A stretch of 64,000 nt of DNA, taken from Sinonovacula constricta (Eukaryota; Mollusca; Bivalvia; Cardiida; Solecurtidae). The position numbers and the translations under genes were made by a program. Shown piece after piece: positions 1-13,309 of this stretch. Position 1 is the stretch's first letter; each line of letters opens with the position of its first letter. The notes below the pieces were generated by a model that worked only from the letters and a program-made list of their open reading frames with translations, had not been told where the DNA came from and did not search any database. The DNA lies in the NCBI GenBank assembly GCA_007844125.1, contig CM017567.1, positions 13,738,242 through 13,802,241 of the forward strand, read 5' to 3'.

Positions 1-3000
1 AAGTGTTTTAAATATCAAAACTTTATTTTGATAGCTTAAAAGGTTAAAGAAATACAACCGAAAATGATACACTGTTCCTTTTGTTTTAAGTATGAGCCAA
101 TAGTTTTATTTATTTATGTGTATTAATTCTGTGTGCATTTATCAATTGTAAAAATATTGTATTCTAAAAATATGAATTTCAAGAGCTTTCCAATGGTGTA
201 TAGCTTTTAATTTTTGGACCACAAATGAAGAAATTATATAAGAAAATAAAATTTACCCTTCTATACATTTCATATGAAAATCCCTTGAAGTTACCATCAA
301 AGATGGCTGCCAGGATAAGGGATTTTCACTGATGTGGAAACTGTCTATTGATCATCCACATCATAAACAACAACAATTAACGACATGGAGCAGTCAATAT
401 TTTGAATACTACAGATGAAGGTGAAACTTAAATGCAAAAAGTAGTTGTGATTATTTTATTATGATTAATATGTGCTCATAAATGTGTGAGTTCTTAATTC
501 TAACATGTTTTACAAAAAAGTCTTTTTTGGGTTTCCATAGAAAAAAGGCTTCACATTTCATAAATAACAATATTTATATGACTGAGCAATTTTTTTGAAA
601 TAGCTGTGAAAGCAGTTTTTCAATTCTACTTCTTACTTGTTGAGAGCGTTGAAAAATGCACCCGGCGCAAAAATTTAATTGGCGCAAAAATGATCCATAA
701 CTTTTCAGCTGGGGTGGGAGAGGGTGGGGGCGAAGTCCGAATATGACAAGTTTTCAGCAAGCAACCATTGCAGTATCACCGAATATCACGCTTAACAAAT
801 ATACATTAATATTGCCTGAATTCATATTTCTGTAAGGTGTTCGAGAACGTTTTGCGCATAATTTCGATTTACAGTATTTAAGGAAGTTACCACTAAAACT
901 TGTTTAATATATATGCAACCAACTTTTAGCCTTCGTTTGTTTCACTCACAACTTCATGGGCGGATCTAGCGGTAGGTCGTGGTGGGGGTATGGACCCAAT
1001 CCTTGCAATTGTCAAAAAATACCTTCCATGAACGTATCCTTCAACATTACAGGGTGGTTTACATCATTGTGGCAGTGGTAGTATTATTGACACACATATG
1101 TGTCCATTGTTACAATTAAGACGAGTAAGTGTCGCAGAGTGTACGTATATCTGCAAATTGCAGAACTCTGTTTTATCGCTTCCAATGGAGCGATGACAAT
1201 TAATTTTATAAAGGATTACACAAATGACACCAATACAGCTTTGTGGTTTACAACAGTTTTAATTAATATGTCAAATCAGAGTAAACGTTGGATCTAGTAA
1301 TATAAGAAAATAGAACATCAATAAACAAATGCATAGATTAAAGTAATTATTACAGACAATTATAGTTTAAATAAAGCTAGCAATGTTCGTTTCAATTGTA
1401 GTTGAAAAATGGTTTAAAATGTCCGTATACATTTATAGTTCAAAGTTGACTGTTTAAGCGTTGGAAATAAAGATATATATTTAACACTCACAACGAGTTT
1501 CTTTAAAACATGATGTTCGCATTAATACAAATGGCTGTTATAACTATCACTTAACAAGGTGATGAATCCAATAATTCTTCAGTATACACTTGGCTTCATT
1601 CTTCTTGAATTGATTACCTCTGCTTTAAAGTGGTACTCATTTATATGTAGGTAATTTGGGTAAGGTTGACTCTACCTAGGTCTCGGTCTTCCGAGGCTAA
1701 ATCTATTATGGATCTACTTTTTCCCTTTCTTATCCCCAGGCGGATCTCAGTACTCATGGGATTCCTGGATCCGCCACTGAAGTTACATGTGGTACAATAC
1801 ACCTTACAAACAACCCACAAATATTGATAACTCGTGGGCGTAGCTAGGCATGGTATGATGTGTACTCGTGGCAGCTAGGCCTAGGGTGGGTTCGGGTGGG
1901 GTGAGGGTTGAGGGTGTTGGGATGCGGTGCGTGCGGGGTGGGCTGCAAGTTGTAGGCTATGATTCTACCGCGTAAGTGGTGGCTTATGGGGAGGTTTTGT
2001 AATGCAGCAACTAGATTTTAAGTGAAACTGTTATGTTACAGGCATTGAAATATTGAAACTAGATTGTATTTAATCAAGAACACAATTCATTATTTCTGAT
2101 AGAGAAGCTTCTCAAACACAAGCGTTGACTCAATGGCAATATTCTGGGTATGACCATATAGACCTATGTAAAAACTTGATCCACGCTTTTAATTTATACT
2201 AGAAATAAATCATTTGTTTTTATACATACATATTTGATAATGTCATCAATCAAAATGTTACGATGTGGAGAAAACGAAGATTGCATTTAAGCAATGCGCA
2301 AAAGACAAATGATTCAACTGGAATAAGTGATTTAAAGCAATAGGAAAATCAGGGAAATAGGAAAATCAAGGATAATTCAGTCACAAATTGTCTCTAGAAT
2401 TTATGTTAGTAAGCCTCAAACATGGGTAATAGCTAATCGCAATAATTATGCACAAATTAATACCAGCGTAAGAATTTTATTGCAGAATTGATCTCTTTAT
2501 GTTTTCTTTGCTTTTGGATGATTGGCTGGAACAATGTGTTCGCAAGTGCGTATTCTGAGTAGAGCCAGCCACGCGTCTAACGATTGGTCAAGGCTATAAT
2601 AAAATTTATGTACAGAGGGTTGGCCTAGATCAAAATATACTATAGAATGGCTTAGAACCCGCTTTAACTCAGGTTTATCCTGAATTGGTAATATATTCTG
2701 TCCTGTTAAAACCTAAGAGAACCTTATCCACAAAAATAGAACAGTCAGGCATATATATTTACAATAGTTATTCCCATTGTGACACGGACAAGTAGGCCAG
2801 AAGCCTTGTGCGCTTTGATGTGGAGAATTTCACGAGGCATTTAAGTGATGACGCACCGGCTAATGACTCTCATTCATTACACATTTTTAACAAATATTGA
2901 GTTCTAAGCAAATACACCAAGACTTTCGCAGACAGAGGAATGCATTGTAAGAATTTTTAATTGATTAAACTTTTAAATTAAACCGTACCATTCCCATTTG

Positions 3001-4970
3001 TGTTTCATCAACGTTTTTTGCATATGATGCTGAGATTTAGAAATGAAAAAAGTGTGCATTATTTCGGATGCTGCTATTAAGAATAAAATCAAATCAATCA
3101 AAAGAACTGATTCCAAAGTTCATTTGTATTTACTTAAACTATGTCTACTCCAAAATAACTACATACATGGTATAATGAAGGTAGGTGTTTTTTCCCGCTG
3201 CTTTTTACTGGGTTCAAGTAAATTTAATGACTTCAACTTCCTTATAATAGCAACAACCACCCATTTTTTAAGTGTCAATGTATGTCCAAAACTACATACT
3301 TTCTGAAAAAACTACTTATGACATATAAAAAAAGTATGAAAGTTTGACTACTTTAATGGGAAATTTAAAAAAAAATCCTATCAGAAATAATGGAATAACA
3401 GCCTAAAAATCTGGATTTTTTTTTTTTTTTTTAATATAAGGAAAATATAACACCATGCATTATTTCAACCAACAAACATCCTGGAAATATAATCAAGAGT
3501 TGTTGGTGTTGGTATATCATACAGTCATTGAAATTAGCATAAGCCTTATCGCCCCAGGCAACAAAAATTGAGATCAACCAAGTAATTTTTCCAAAGTTTG
3601 TCGCCCAACTGGTGACCAATTTCTCAGCTTGGTTTTCCATATAAGTATTTTTAACATCCAAAAATATCTAGCTGTACAAGACATTGTGTTCCTGCCATTT
3701 TTAGACATTATTTCTTTTGTAATATGTTATTGAGCCTCGTATGCTTCTGTGTCAATTGCTATTTCTCATAAATTGGTGTAGGCATGTACATGTATCTGTA
3801 ATGGAAATTGCCAAGGTGATTGAATAAAACCACGTGAATTACTTGGTTGTTTGACTATGTTTCGCTATCTGCTAAAATGGTTTCACTTAAGTAGACACAA
3901 GAGTGATGAATGAAAGAAGGCAAAAAAAACTCGAAGCTGTCAACTATTCTTTGTTGATTCATGGTGTGAAGGGCATATTTAGCTCAAGCACATTGCAGGT
4001 AAAATGTTCCTGGTGCCAATCAATGGCACTGACATCGAATTCAGAGAATACAACTTTGTATTTGTTTGTGACTTGTTTAAGCTGGAAAACATAAACGTTC
4101 ATGAGAAAACAAAGTGAAGGTGTGGTTCAGAAACATGTTTATTGCAGAGACTAAATTTTAAAAAGTGGCACATTTGTTGTTTATTTAAGGGGGAAAGTTC
4201 AAGTGGGAAATGGTATAATTTCTAGTTTTATTGGCCCGAAAGGCATGTATTTTTTCATGCTAATATCAATGACTGTATATAAAATTCAGTTGACACTTTT
4301 CAGATATGTTTACGTGTCCTTTTCTGCAGTCAAATAGCCTAGAAGCCCTCCAAAATTAGTCTAAACTTATATAAAACATATATATTTTCTTGTTGGCTTC
4401 ACTATTTCATCAAGTTTTTACCTTAAATTAATTAAATAGTCACAAGAAATGTTTCAGTACAATTTAAAATACAACAGTCAAATCTCCACAGAAATCTAGT
4501 AAATGTCATTAAATTTATGCCGCCTACCATAATTATACTGGGGAAAAATAATACTGATAATTTCTTTTAATAGGTGTTATCAACTGTCAGCTAGAAATCC
4601 TTTGTCAATACACTCGCCATGAGCGTCAGCACATAACACATCATTATTGATGTCTGACCCAGGACTCAAATGCATTTTTTAACCAGTCTATACTTAGTCC
4701 CCTGTTGAATGCTAATGTTGCTATTGTCAGCACCTCCCAACAATCAAATCTCTGACCTCACATTTGTTTCTTTTGCTGAAAAAAAAATAGGCAAAAGTTT
4801 CGAAGTGCATTCATAACTTCCCTGCTGATGACCTTGAAATATTGATCAAGTGAGTTATTAAAAGATCCTAAAATATGTGATCATTTGTCTTTAAGTTATG
4901 TAAAACCTATAGAATCTACATTATTTGAATGGTTTAGACAAGACGTTAACAAATAAAACTTGTTAAGTTG
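1..4970. other. Gene-free AT-rich stretch
   Basis: I see no gene here. Open frames are short and AT-driven, with no family resemblance. There are G-rich patches at about 708-735 and 1880-1945. Two inverted CCAAT motifs lie near 2520 and 2585 and could belong to an upstream promoter, for example for a non-coding first exon of the zinc-finger gene, but nothing proves it. Confidence 0.5.
950..1784. mobile_element. Possible MITE-like element with imperfect terminal inverted repeats
   Basis: The left end reads AACTTCATGGGCGGATCTAG. The reverse complement of the right end reads AACTTCAGTGGCGGATCCAG. The two agree at 17 of 20 positions and are about 830 bp apart. GTGGCGGATCCAG is a terminal motif I recall from non-autonomous DNA transposons. 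I could not find a convincing target-site duplication, and there is no transposase frame inside. Confidence 0.35.
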
Positions 4971-5530
4971 TTAAAAAATTTCATCTACATTATAGTTGTA
5001 ATTACTGTTAACCATTTGCACGGCAGAAATGGAATGAGTAAAAATCATGCCTTGTTGGTCAAAGAAGACAATAAACAGTGTTTTCATCATATGCACCTCA
5101 TAAGTGGTTTGAGTGCCAGGGTTTTCCATATGCTTGACTGTTGTTTGCTCCCTGGCTCCAAGTAATGTGGCCATGTTTCGTCGAATGTAATGATATGGTC
5201 CAAAATTGTCTGATCACCATTCACACCAGATAAAAACACAATTGATGCCATCACCCATGCTCCTTTTCATTGTCAGTCAATAGTTTTGGAACCCTGCCTG
5301 TGAAAACGTGACATTGAGTTGTTCAGTGAAAATCAATGGACTGTTAATTTTCACAGCCCTGTTATATTTGTAACATATCACACAGTTTAATGGTGGTCAA
5401 CATGGACACGGTTCTCAACAGCCTGAATCGGCCTTTCCATCATGGTCGTTACTCGGCCAGCTGGCGCTTTGGCACAGTTCTCATTTTCCTTGTCACTTTC
5501 AATAAATCTGTCATGACATTTGTAAACAAG
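4971..5530 (-). mobile_element. Decayed mariner-type transposase relic
   Basis: The minus strand encodes pieces recognisable as a mariner-family DDE transposase, broken by frameshifts and stops. Near 5150-5200 it reads ITFDETWPHYLEPGSKQQS, which is the block around the first catalytic aspartate (family form: DETW...P..K.QS..WK). In a shifted frame it continues at 4971-5110 with KTLFIVFFDQQGMIFTHS and then VNSNY, matching the family's FFD..G....I and G.TVN..YY block with the second aspartate. Upstream pieces (CAKAP, QAVENRV, then a stretch with several stops) resemble the helix-turn-helix to linker region. The third catalytic region is not visible and I saw no terminal repeats, so it is a dead fragment. 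Confidence 0.65.
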
Positions 5531-5639
5531 GGCCTGAGAGTAATTTCTGAATCGCTCTTTGCTTCCAACATATGTTTCCTAAAGGTGACATCCTAGCATC
5601 TGCACAAAACGGTATCAATGTGCGTTGCACCGCAAAATC

Positions 5640-7280
5640 CTTTAACGTTGTCATTTAAGAAATGTGGATGAACAACAGTACTAGTGTGAAATTATTTAAA
5701 AGTTGTTTTTACGATGTCATTTATTTCAAATTTTTGGAAATGATGTCACATAGAATGTTGATTACACTTGCATATTTTTTGGCGTAAAAAGTCATGGGTC
5801 ATTTAATACTGCGCATCTTATTTTAAATCTTTTGTAATTATGTGCACCAATAAAGTGGATACTTCTTTAAATAATGTCTGTCTTCACAGCTGATTTCTGT
5901 AAATATTTATTTGTCATGGCAGTTTTATGACCCAAACCCGTACTGAGCGGTTTACAATTTCAAGTCACCAAAAGACTTACACACACTTATGTCTAAAGGT
6001 CTTTGCTGACGGGAAGCCTGTTAAGGATAGGTAAAGCACCATAGGCTCTTTTATAATACAACAAAAGATTTACTTTATGGGGAGTTTTTATCTTCAACTA
6101 ACTAAGACAAAAAGCATTATTTCTTTTGTTACTTTAGTATGTTCTCAGTTTAAGGTACATTGCACAGTTTTGCTCAAATTTCAGGGAAGACATCTCTTGC
6201 CTTTGCAATATATAATTATATTGTTTATTAAAATATACATGTTCCCTGTATTCTGTGGAGGATTTGAAATCATGGAGACAAATGTCTCGGCCAGCTTTGA
6301 AAAATGGAGACATTTGGGAAAAATATGGAGACAAAGTTTCTGGCTTATATTTAACTAAAAATAAATTTAATATGTAACTTACAGTCTATTCAAAGTCACA
6401 AATATTATGGGACATGAGGACCTGTAACATGTCAGATGTAACAGGTCCGGGCGAAAATCTACAGGTCTGGGATATATAAGGAGAAAACGATTAGAAACAT
6501 TAAAAATAACAAATTTTACGATATTTGAATTTTAATTAGTTTTGTTTTCAGACATACGTAACATTGAACATACACACTTTGTTTTTCGTTGGATCTGTGT
6601 TCATCTTTGTTGACAGATTCCGCGCGACCTTTACGAAGGTTGGCTTGTTACTAGTTTACGAGTATTTTATGTAAAATCGGAAACCAGAAATGATTTTATT
6701 TTATGTCAGTTAAGCATGCAGGAAAAAACAATTACGTCATCAAAATACATGTGCCAAAAACAAGTATATCCAGAAAAGACAGGATGCTGCAAATGGTGAG
6801 AAACGTAGTGTTTCACAAACAATCAAACGGTTCCAACAGTACTAGGTAAAAAATAGAAACAACGTGCATAGTTCAAGGTCAAATAAACATGTGACCCGAT
6901 AAACAAACAAAAAAAACAATAACAAAATAAAATGTCTTGATGAATTAAGGCGTCTGTTGTCGGCAACATGGGTTAAATTTTGACATTTTTTTCATGACAA
7001 GGCTGAGATTTATCACATAGATAAGTTTGTATGTGTTTTTTTTGTTTCCTGAGATTTTTATCGTTCATAAGGACCGGAATGCTGGGTGATTTTACCGGTC
7101 CTAGTCTATTATCGGTTTTGTCTGAGGTCAATGGACTTTCACATACACTGAACTTACCACTTTCACCTGATAACATGAATGTATTCTGCTTTGACACAGT
7201 CCCCATTTGATAATCTAGCAGCTGTGATCAGTGTTTTTTAAGCTGTAAACATTTAAACTCAAACTGTCAACATATTAACA
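5640..7280. other. Gene-free stretch with two small inverted repeats
   Basis: No gene is supported. Two 8-bp inverted repeats stand out: GGACCTGT at 6418 with ACAGGTCC at 6441, and AGGACCGG at 7070 with CCGGTCCT at 7095. They may be edges or internal hairpins of decayed elements near the pogo relic. Confidence 0.4.
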
Positions 7281-7289
7281 ACAAATTCT

Positions 7290-8359
7290 CACTGTGTGTG
7301 CACCTTCTGCATACCATCGGTTCCATCTATGCTGGAGAAGTGTCTTCATTGGCTTGCTGATGGACACATCAAGTGGCTGCAACATGCAGGTCAATCCACC
7401 AGGAAAAATGGCTAGTGTCGCCTCCATCTCATCACGTTAACATCTCCCTGACTGCATGCGACTTGTGGCACTGGAATGCATCTAGCACTAGCAGGCTCCT
7501 TGCAGTGAGTGCCGCTGGTAGTCGATCCCATACAGTCTGTAACCAATCCTGTGTCAGTTTATCGTCCATCCAACCTTTTTCCTGGCATTGAACTTGGATG
7601 CCCTCCAGCCACAGCATGTCTCTAGGCAGTGTTTTCCTTTTGAAGATGTCAAATGGTGGCATTTTTCCTCTGTCGGCGGTGCATGACACAATTACAGTGA
7701 ATCTGTTCTTTTCATTGCCAGTGGTGCAGACAGAGATGCTCTTTTATTTTCGAATCTGTTATGATACGGCATGTCGAAATAGAGTGGCCTTTGGTCTGCA
7801 TTACCAATCTGGCTTAGTTGTTTCACCTGCCTGATGGTGAAATGCTGGAATGCTAACACAGGAGTCTCAAAATCAGTTTGTAGTTTCTGCTTGATGTGTG
7901 GGCGACGTCGGATCAAAAGTCTGTTTCTTTTCATAAATGCGTAAACCCAGTCAATGGACCTTTGAACCGAACAGTTCCAAGTTGTGCATCAAACAATCAA
8001 GCCTGCAGTGCTATCTTGATGGTTGAGACCTGGCATCCCTGTTTGCGTCGATCAACAATCCAGCTGTAAGTAGTTTTCTCGATGTCAGGATAGTGACTGC
8101 TAGATCCCAGGTCATCTTTCTTCATTCTCAGCATTTTGAGCAGAATGGCTTCCCATTTTGTCCATTCAAGGACTGAAGATTCTCCGACCATATACCCTCT
8201 TGCGGCCTTGTGGTTACCATGTTTTTTTAAATTCTTGATTACAGCCAGCTTTTGTCTTGCATCGTATGACTGGTGCTGTTTCCCCTTGAGATATTCTTTA
8301 TATGGTTTACATAAGCAATGATGTACAGTGTGTACCTCTACTACTCTTTCCCCAGACAC
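7290..8359 (-). mobile_element. Decayed pogo/Tigger-like (CENP-B/jerky class) transposase
   Basis: Three minus-strand fragments in order correspond to a pogo-superfamily transposase. Fragment 8359-7997 has the N-terminal DNA-binding part (YDARQKLAVIKNLKKHGNHK, then SWIVDRRKQGCQVST). Fragment 7934-7692 holds LLIRRRPHIKQKL and IGNADQRPLYFDMP, the block with the first catalytic aspartate. Fragment 7689-7300 holds FKRKTLPRD, CQEKGWMDDKLTQDWLQTVW and LLVLDAFQCHKSHAVRE (second aspartate). After another frameshift it has FPGGLTCMLQPLDVSISKPM (third aspartate) and WNRWYAEGAH. All three acidic positions are present, but the frame is broken at least three times, so it is inactive. The neighbouring mariner relic shows the area has collected old DNA transposons. 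Confidence 0.8.
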
Positions 8360-10119
8360 CCCAGACCTGATGACCTAGATCAAAGAAATAAATATCGTAC
8401 TGCCACGCGATGCAGGATGTTCTCGCAGCTGGAAGGTTAACACCTGCTTGATACATCCTGTGATGTATGAAAATTACTAGTCACTGTTTACCGGTTAAGT
8501 GCTACTGTTCATTTTTCTCATCTTACTGGAGGGTTGAAGCAATTTCAGGAAAATGTCTGATAGTTTTTAGCCTGCTGAATTCATAAAATTGGTGCGCGGT
8601 ACACATCCGAAAACATGTTTTCCCACAGAATTTCATTAAAAGTCATGGAGCACATTATACTTAAATGCACGTTATATACAGCAGAATACAATTATCATTT
8701 CATGAGCTTAAAAGGTTTCATTCATGTAAATTTGACTTAATTGGTTGTGTAATTTATAAAGAAAAACCATGTTCTTTGAGATCTATAAACCTACGGAACA
8801 TAATTGGAGTCTGTTGACATTTTAATGTTGACAGCATTGCAAATGCATTATTTGGAAAAAGATAATATATTAAAGTCAAGCAATGGATTAAAATATGGGT
8901 AAATGCAAAAATGATTTAAATACATATTTAAAAAAAAGCTGTTCCAAAGTTTAAGAATTTATTTGGTATATATGTTTAAACTTATACTGATATACTGACT
9001 GTATTATTGTCATTTTGCATTACTTCCAATGCCAACAAACAAAAGAGAATTGGTGCTTTCTTCCAGACTACGTGTACTCTTCTTAGGTCGACAGACAATA
9101 ATTTCTGATTTTTGTTAATTCAATAAAATTCAGAAACCCATTAACATTTCTAATGTATAAGTGGTTTAAGTTGGAGTTGCTGTAATTGAAATTAGTTGTG
9201 GGATGATATTAGAAATAGAAGAAAGTAGTAATTAAAAGTAAAAGTTAAGATAGTATTAAATAGTCAGAGAAGGTTAATGATATATTTATTTCTAAAACAT
9301 GAATATCCATTTTACTGACTTTTTGTCAGAAATGCACTTGAAATGGTTCCACCAGGGGTAACTTCATGTAGGTCATGTGACTGTATGAAAAGACTTAGTC
9401 TTACTATCATGTTCTTTAATGTTTTATGCTATATATGTGTGTGTGTGTATGTGTGTGTGAAAAAGATGCATATGGTTTAATGATGTGTTAAGCATAATGA
9501 GAAATATTGTGTACTTATATGAGTACCTTATTTCCACATGTTGTTTTGTTTACACTTATTTAAAGATTAAACTGCACATATTAATTCAGAGGCATATTTC
9601 ATCAAGACAATGGTAACCGTGTACTAATCTCTTTACAAGCCATATTGTTTTCATTTTGCACATTCATCTTGCTTATGCTGGCAAACAATAAATACAAAAG
9701 TGCATGCGGTTCAAATTTGATCTTCTGTTTCTAAAATATAGTCATAGAGATACAGTATAGCAATGGTTGAAAAAACACCTTTAACATAAATACTATCCTA
9801 GGTAAATATTTACTTAAGGAAACACATAAGGTGCTTTGTGATTAAGCCTTAAGTAAATGGACATTTTTCAATTAGGGTAGAGGATCTAAGTCGAGTAAAT
9901 TTTCAATTTAATGAAAGTACAATTGGTACAAGGTGAATAAGGCCAAGAAAAGCATCATTGTTCTCCAAATTTATTTTTAATAATATTTCAATAACATAGT
10001 TTCATGAGCATTTTTCTGTTTTTCCAATGAAATGGAATATATGTTCCTCAAACATATCTCAACCATATTGATAACTTTAAAAACAGACCCTACACTATTA
10101 CCATGAATTGTAATTTCAG
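8360..10119. other. Gene-free stretch upstream of the zinc-finger gene
   Basis: I see no coding region. A short TG-rich tract lies at about 9433-9460. At least one non-coding 5' exon of the downstream gene should lie somewhere in or before this stretch, because its first coding exon begins right after a splice acceptor, but I could not identify it. Confidence 0.4.
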
Positions 10120-10127
10120 TCTGAAGT

Positions 10128-10251
10128 ATGCAAAACCGCGATGTTGACGAGTCATCATACTTCTTCTTCATTGAACAAGCATTGGAAGCAGACAACAACA
10201 GCACATCGAATGAAGTGATAGACCCCACACCTAACTACCCAGACATTGATG
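10128..10251 (+). CDS. Large zinc-finger protein, coding exon 1 (start codon)
   Basis: The exon begins at 10120 after a splice acceptor (TTGTAATTTCAG). The ATG at 10128 is the start because the in-frame codon triplet at 10122-10124 is TGA. It encodes MQNRDVDESSYFFFIEQALE followed by an acidic, serine-rich segment. It ends at 10251 before GTAAAT with one base left over, and this phase is matched by the acceptor at 11726. The acceptor just upstream of the ATG implies an upstream non-coding exon. I recognise no domain in these 41 residues. The exon was found by joining splice sites by eye, so RNA evidence would be needed to confirm it. Confidence 0.65.
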
Positions 10252-11138
10252 GTAAATTAATTGACTGAGCTCCAAATAAAAGGTGTAAACAAAAAGTAAA
10301 AATTGTAAGTTTATTCAAAATTAATGAAAATATTTTTTATCAGTGTTTATTTTATCTATTCTTCTTATTTACTCTTTACTTGTTGCAAACAGCATTCAAC
10401 ATTTATCGTTAACATAAAACTTACACCACCCAAATGGTGTTTCCAGCAGGTGATGGGTTAATACACTGTACTTAGAATTCATCCCAGAACATGAGCTTAA
10501 AGCCACAATTGGTTTTTGCAACAACAGGAAACACAATTAGAAAAAAAGTTTTTAAATTAAGATTCTTGAGTCAACACATATATGAAAGAGAAAGTCACAG
10601 CACTTGAGAGCCAATCATTGTAGTGTTGATGATGTCCATGTACATATATTTCAGCATGTCCCATCTGGACATATACCAGGTCATTGAGGTAAAATGGCTA
10701 AAACTACCTAAAAACATAATCTTTTGAATGAAGGCATGTTCACATTTAATATAATTATCAGGGTTAATTTTTGAGTCCATAGTTCTTTAAAGATCATAAA
10801 AACCAAACAACAACAACAAAAACAACAAAGAATGAAATTAGACAAGTTATGACCAAGTTCCTTTAAACTTATAAAGCAATTTTTACACCTCACCAACCTA
10901 ATTAATGGTCATATGGGCATCCTCCAGCCTGTCTTGGTAGATCAGTATTATAAGCGACCTGCAATTCCAACGTTTAAGTATTTTTTGTTTTGTTTATTAA
11001 TTGAGTGTAAAATAAAATACCTTCCAGATGTTGCAGATATTATGCAAGGACTTTGTCCACCTAAAATATTTACAGGATTGATTTCGTCTCCCTTGGAAAG
11101 TTGAAAACCTGGTCTTAATAGACAACCTATACAAACAC

Positions 11139-11650
11139 TGATCTGAACACAACACCCATCTGAACACAACACCCATCTGAACACATCACCCATCTGAACA
11201 CATCACCCATCTGAACACAACACCCATCTGAACACAGCACCCATCTAAACACAACACCCATCTGAACACAACAACCATCTGAACACAACACCCATCTGAA
11301 CACAACACCCATCTAAACACAACACCCATCTGAACACAACACCAATCTAAACACAACACTGATTGGAACAAAACACCCATCTTAACACAATACCCATCAG
11401 AACACAATACTGATCTGAACACAACTTTGATCTGAACACAATAATTATCGGACCACATTCTCCGGTCTGAATTTATCTCTGATCTGAACACAATACCAAT
11501 ACGAACTCAACACCAATTTGGACAGATACTGATCTGAACACAATGCCAAAATGAGCAAAATACCAGTCAGAACACAACAATCTGAACACAACACTGATTT
11601 GCATACAACGTAAATTTGAATACAACATAGATATAAAAACAAACTGATCT
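11139..11650 (+). repeat. 17-bp minisatellite in intron 1
   Basis: The unit is CACCCATCTGAACACAA, repeated head to tail. It is nearly perfect from 11151 to about 11345 and then degenerates. It lies wholly inside the intron between coding exons 1 and 2 and ends about 75 bp before the exon 2 acceptor. The minus-strand frames over it (repeats of CVQMGVVFRW) are translations of the repeat and not a gene. Confidence 0.9.
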
Positions 11651-11725
11651 GAAAGAACAACATATACGGGTTTAATGTGGCGAATACACACTTACAACTT
11701 ATTGATCTGTTCTCTTTATTTCCAG

Positions 11726-11869
11726 TAGGAACTATACAACCAGAGCTTGAGTCAACTGTGCCTGTACCTGTGCCTGTTGCCTTAGTACTGAATGAAAACA
11801 TTCCCCAGTCAGAGAAGGCAGTCTTTCTACCCCTTATCCCTTTACAAGGACAACCATTAAACTCCACAG
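11726..11869 (+). CDS. Large zinc-finger protein, coding exon 2
   Basis: The acceptor TTTATTTCCAG ends at 11725 and the donor CACAG/GTGAGA begins at 11870. The length is 144 nt, phase 1 in and phase 1 out, which joins in frame to exon 1 (G|TA = Val) and to exon 3 (G|GT = Gly). The residues run VGTIQPELESTVPVPVPVAL and on to LQGQPLNST. They form a proline/valine-rich, low-complexity linker with no known domain. The match of both phases is the main evidence that this is a real exon. Confidence 0.65.
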
Positions 11870-13309
11870 GTGAGAAAACAAGGAAATAAAAGACTATAAC
11901 ACTTAGTCTGCTAGATTTTTGACAATAATGAATACATGATTCTTTATTATTGTAACATATAATAAAATGTTAGGCAGATATATTTTTAAGGTCTAAGCAG
12001 CAAATAGTTGATAGACCCTGATCAAACAGCTTCCAGCTGGTTGTGGGATGATCTACACAATTATCTCAGCCTGATTAATTGACTTCCATGTCACATTAAT
12101 AAGACATATTACATCTTTTAGTCTTGCTAGGTATTGCTGGAATTGATGGTAGTGCAGATCCTGATTCAACTGCCTCTAGTGTGCTGTTTGCCTAATTCAT
12201 GCTTAAATATGTTCACTCTCTAAGTGCAAATTAATCAGTCCTCAGACCAAGACAAAAAGTGCAGATCAGCTAGCTAGATGAAGCATTTGCCCTTTTCTTT
12301 TACTTCACTAGCTTGTATTTTCAGCTGCAACTTCACTAAAAGGTTTTCAAAGCATGATAAAAAAGCAATTTATAATAGTTTGTATTGTTCTGTTCATATT
12401 TAGGTTACAAAATAATTATTCATTTTTGTCCTGTTTTTCAAAAACATTGAATTTAATTATATCCCTAATTGCATACAGTTTTGTCAGTAATGCAACTTGT
12501 ATTGTGAGGTTATAAGTCTGACACACAGTCATGATATGCTTGAAGAGTACCATGATATATTGTGATACACAGAGAGCGTATTGCAATATGTACCACCATA
12601 TATTGCCATATTTGATCATACTATAAAATGGAGTTATTTCCCTCTAAAATGATGAGCTGAATGAACAACGAATACCTTTTTAATTTGAAAAAGGTTTATA
12701 AGTCATATAACAGGTAAACAATGATACAGGAAAGTAATTTTACTATAACAAACGAGATCACCTGGTACAAACAGTCAGACAACAAATTAACAGTAAATTT
12801 ACGACACTGTAATGATAATGCTCCCACTAAGTTTTGGTGATGATTCACATGTGTATTAAGGCTACCCACTAAGTTTTGGTGATGATTTACATGTGTATTA
12901 AGGCTGGTTGTACCTACACATCACTTTTTGCCATTTAATTCAGCATTCATTCAAAAGAATCATCACAATGCTTGACCATGTTGTTTACACTTGGCAATGG
13001 TTGTGTTTTCGGGTATATTGCCAAACAATAGGTAATAATTATGTTCCAAGTATTTTGCAATGAAATATCACATAACAGTGTGGCTACTTTGAAGAAAATC
13101 CTATGCTCAATAACATTTATGATCTAGGCAACATGCACTTTACTTAAATTGAGAGAGTGTGACAATCAGTCAAATCTTTACTTAAAACTCTTATTGTAAG
13201 GAATACTGCAAATGCCGCATTCCAAGGCTGTTTGGGATGAACTACATTTTTACTCACTTAAAGGTGGTACAGTCATTGTGAACTGCAGTACTTTACTCAG
13301 TTTGGCAAT
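11870..13309. other. Intron 2, left part
   Basis: There is no coding sequence here. A 42-bp direct duplication (unit starting CCACTAAGTTTTGGTGATGA) lies at 12822-12905. The rest is AT-rich with nothing recognisable. Confidence 0.5.

Noticed and set aside
2515..2610. Two inverted CCAAT boxes suggesting a promoter
   Set aside because: There is no linked exon or other promoter element, and such motifs occur by chance in this AT-rich sequence.
11127..11491. Minus-strand frames with repeated CVQMGVVFRW
   Set aside because: They are translations of the 17-bp minisatellite within intron 1.
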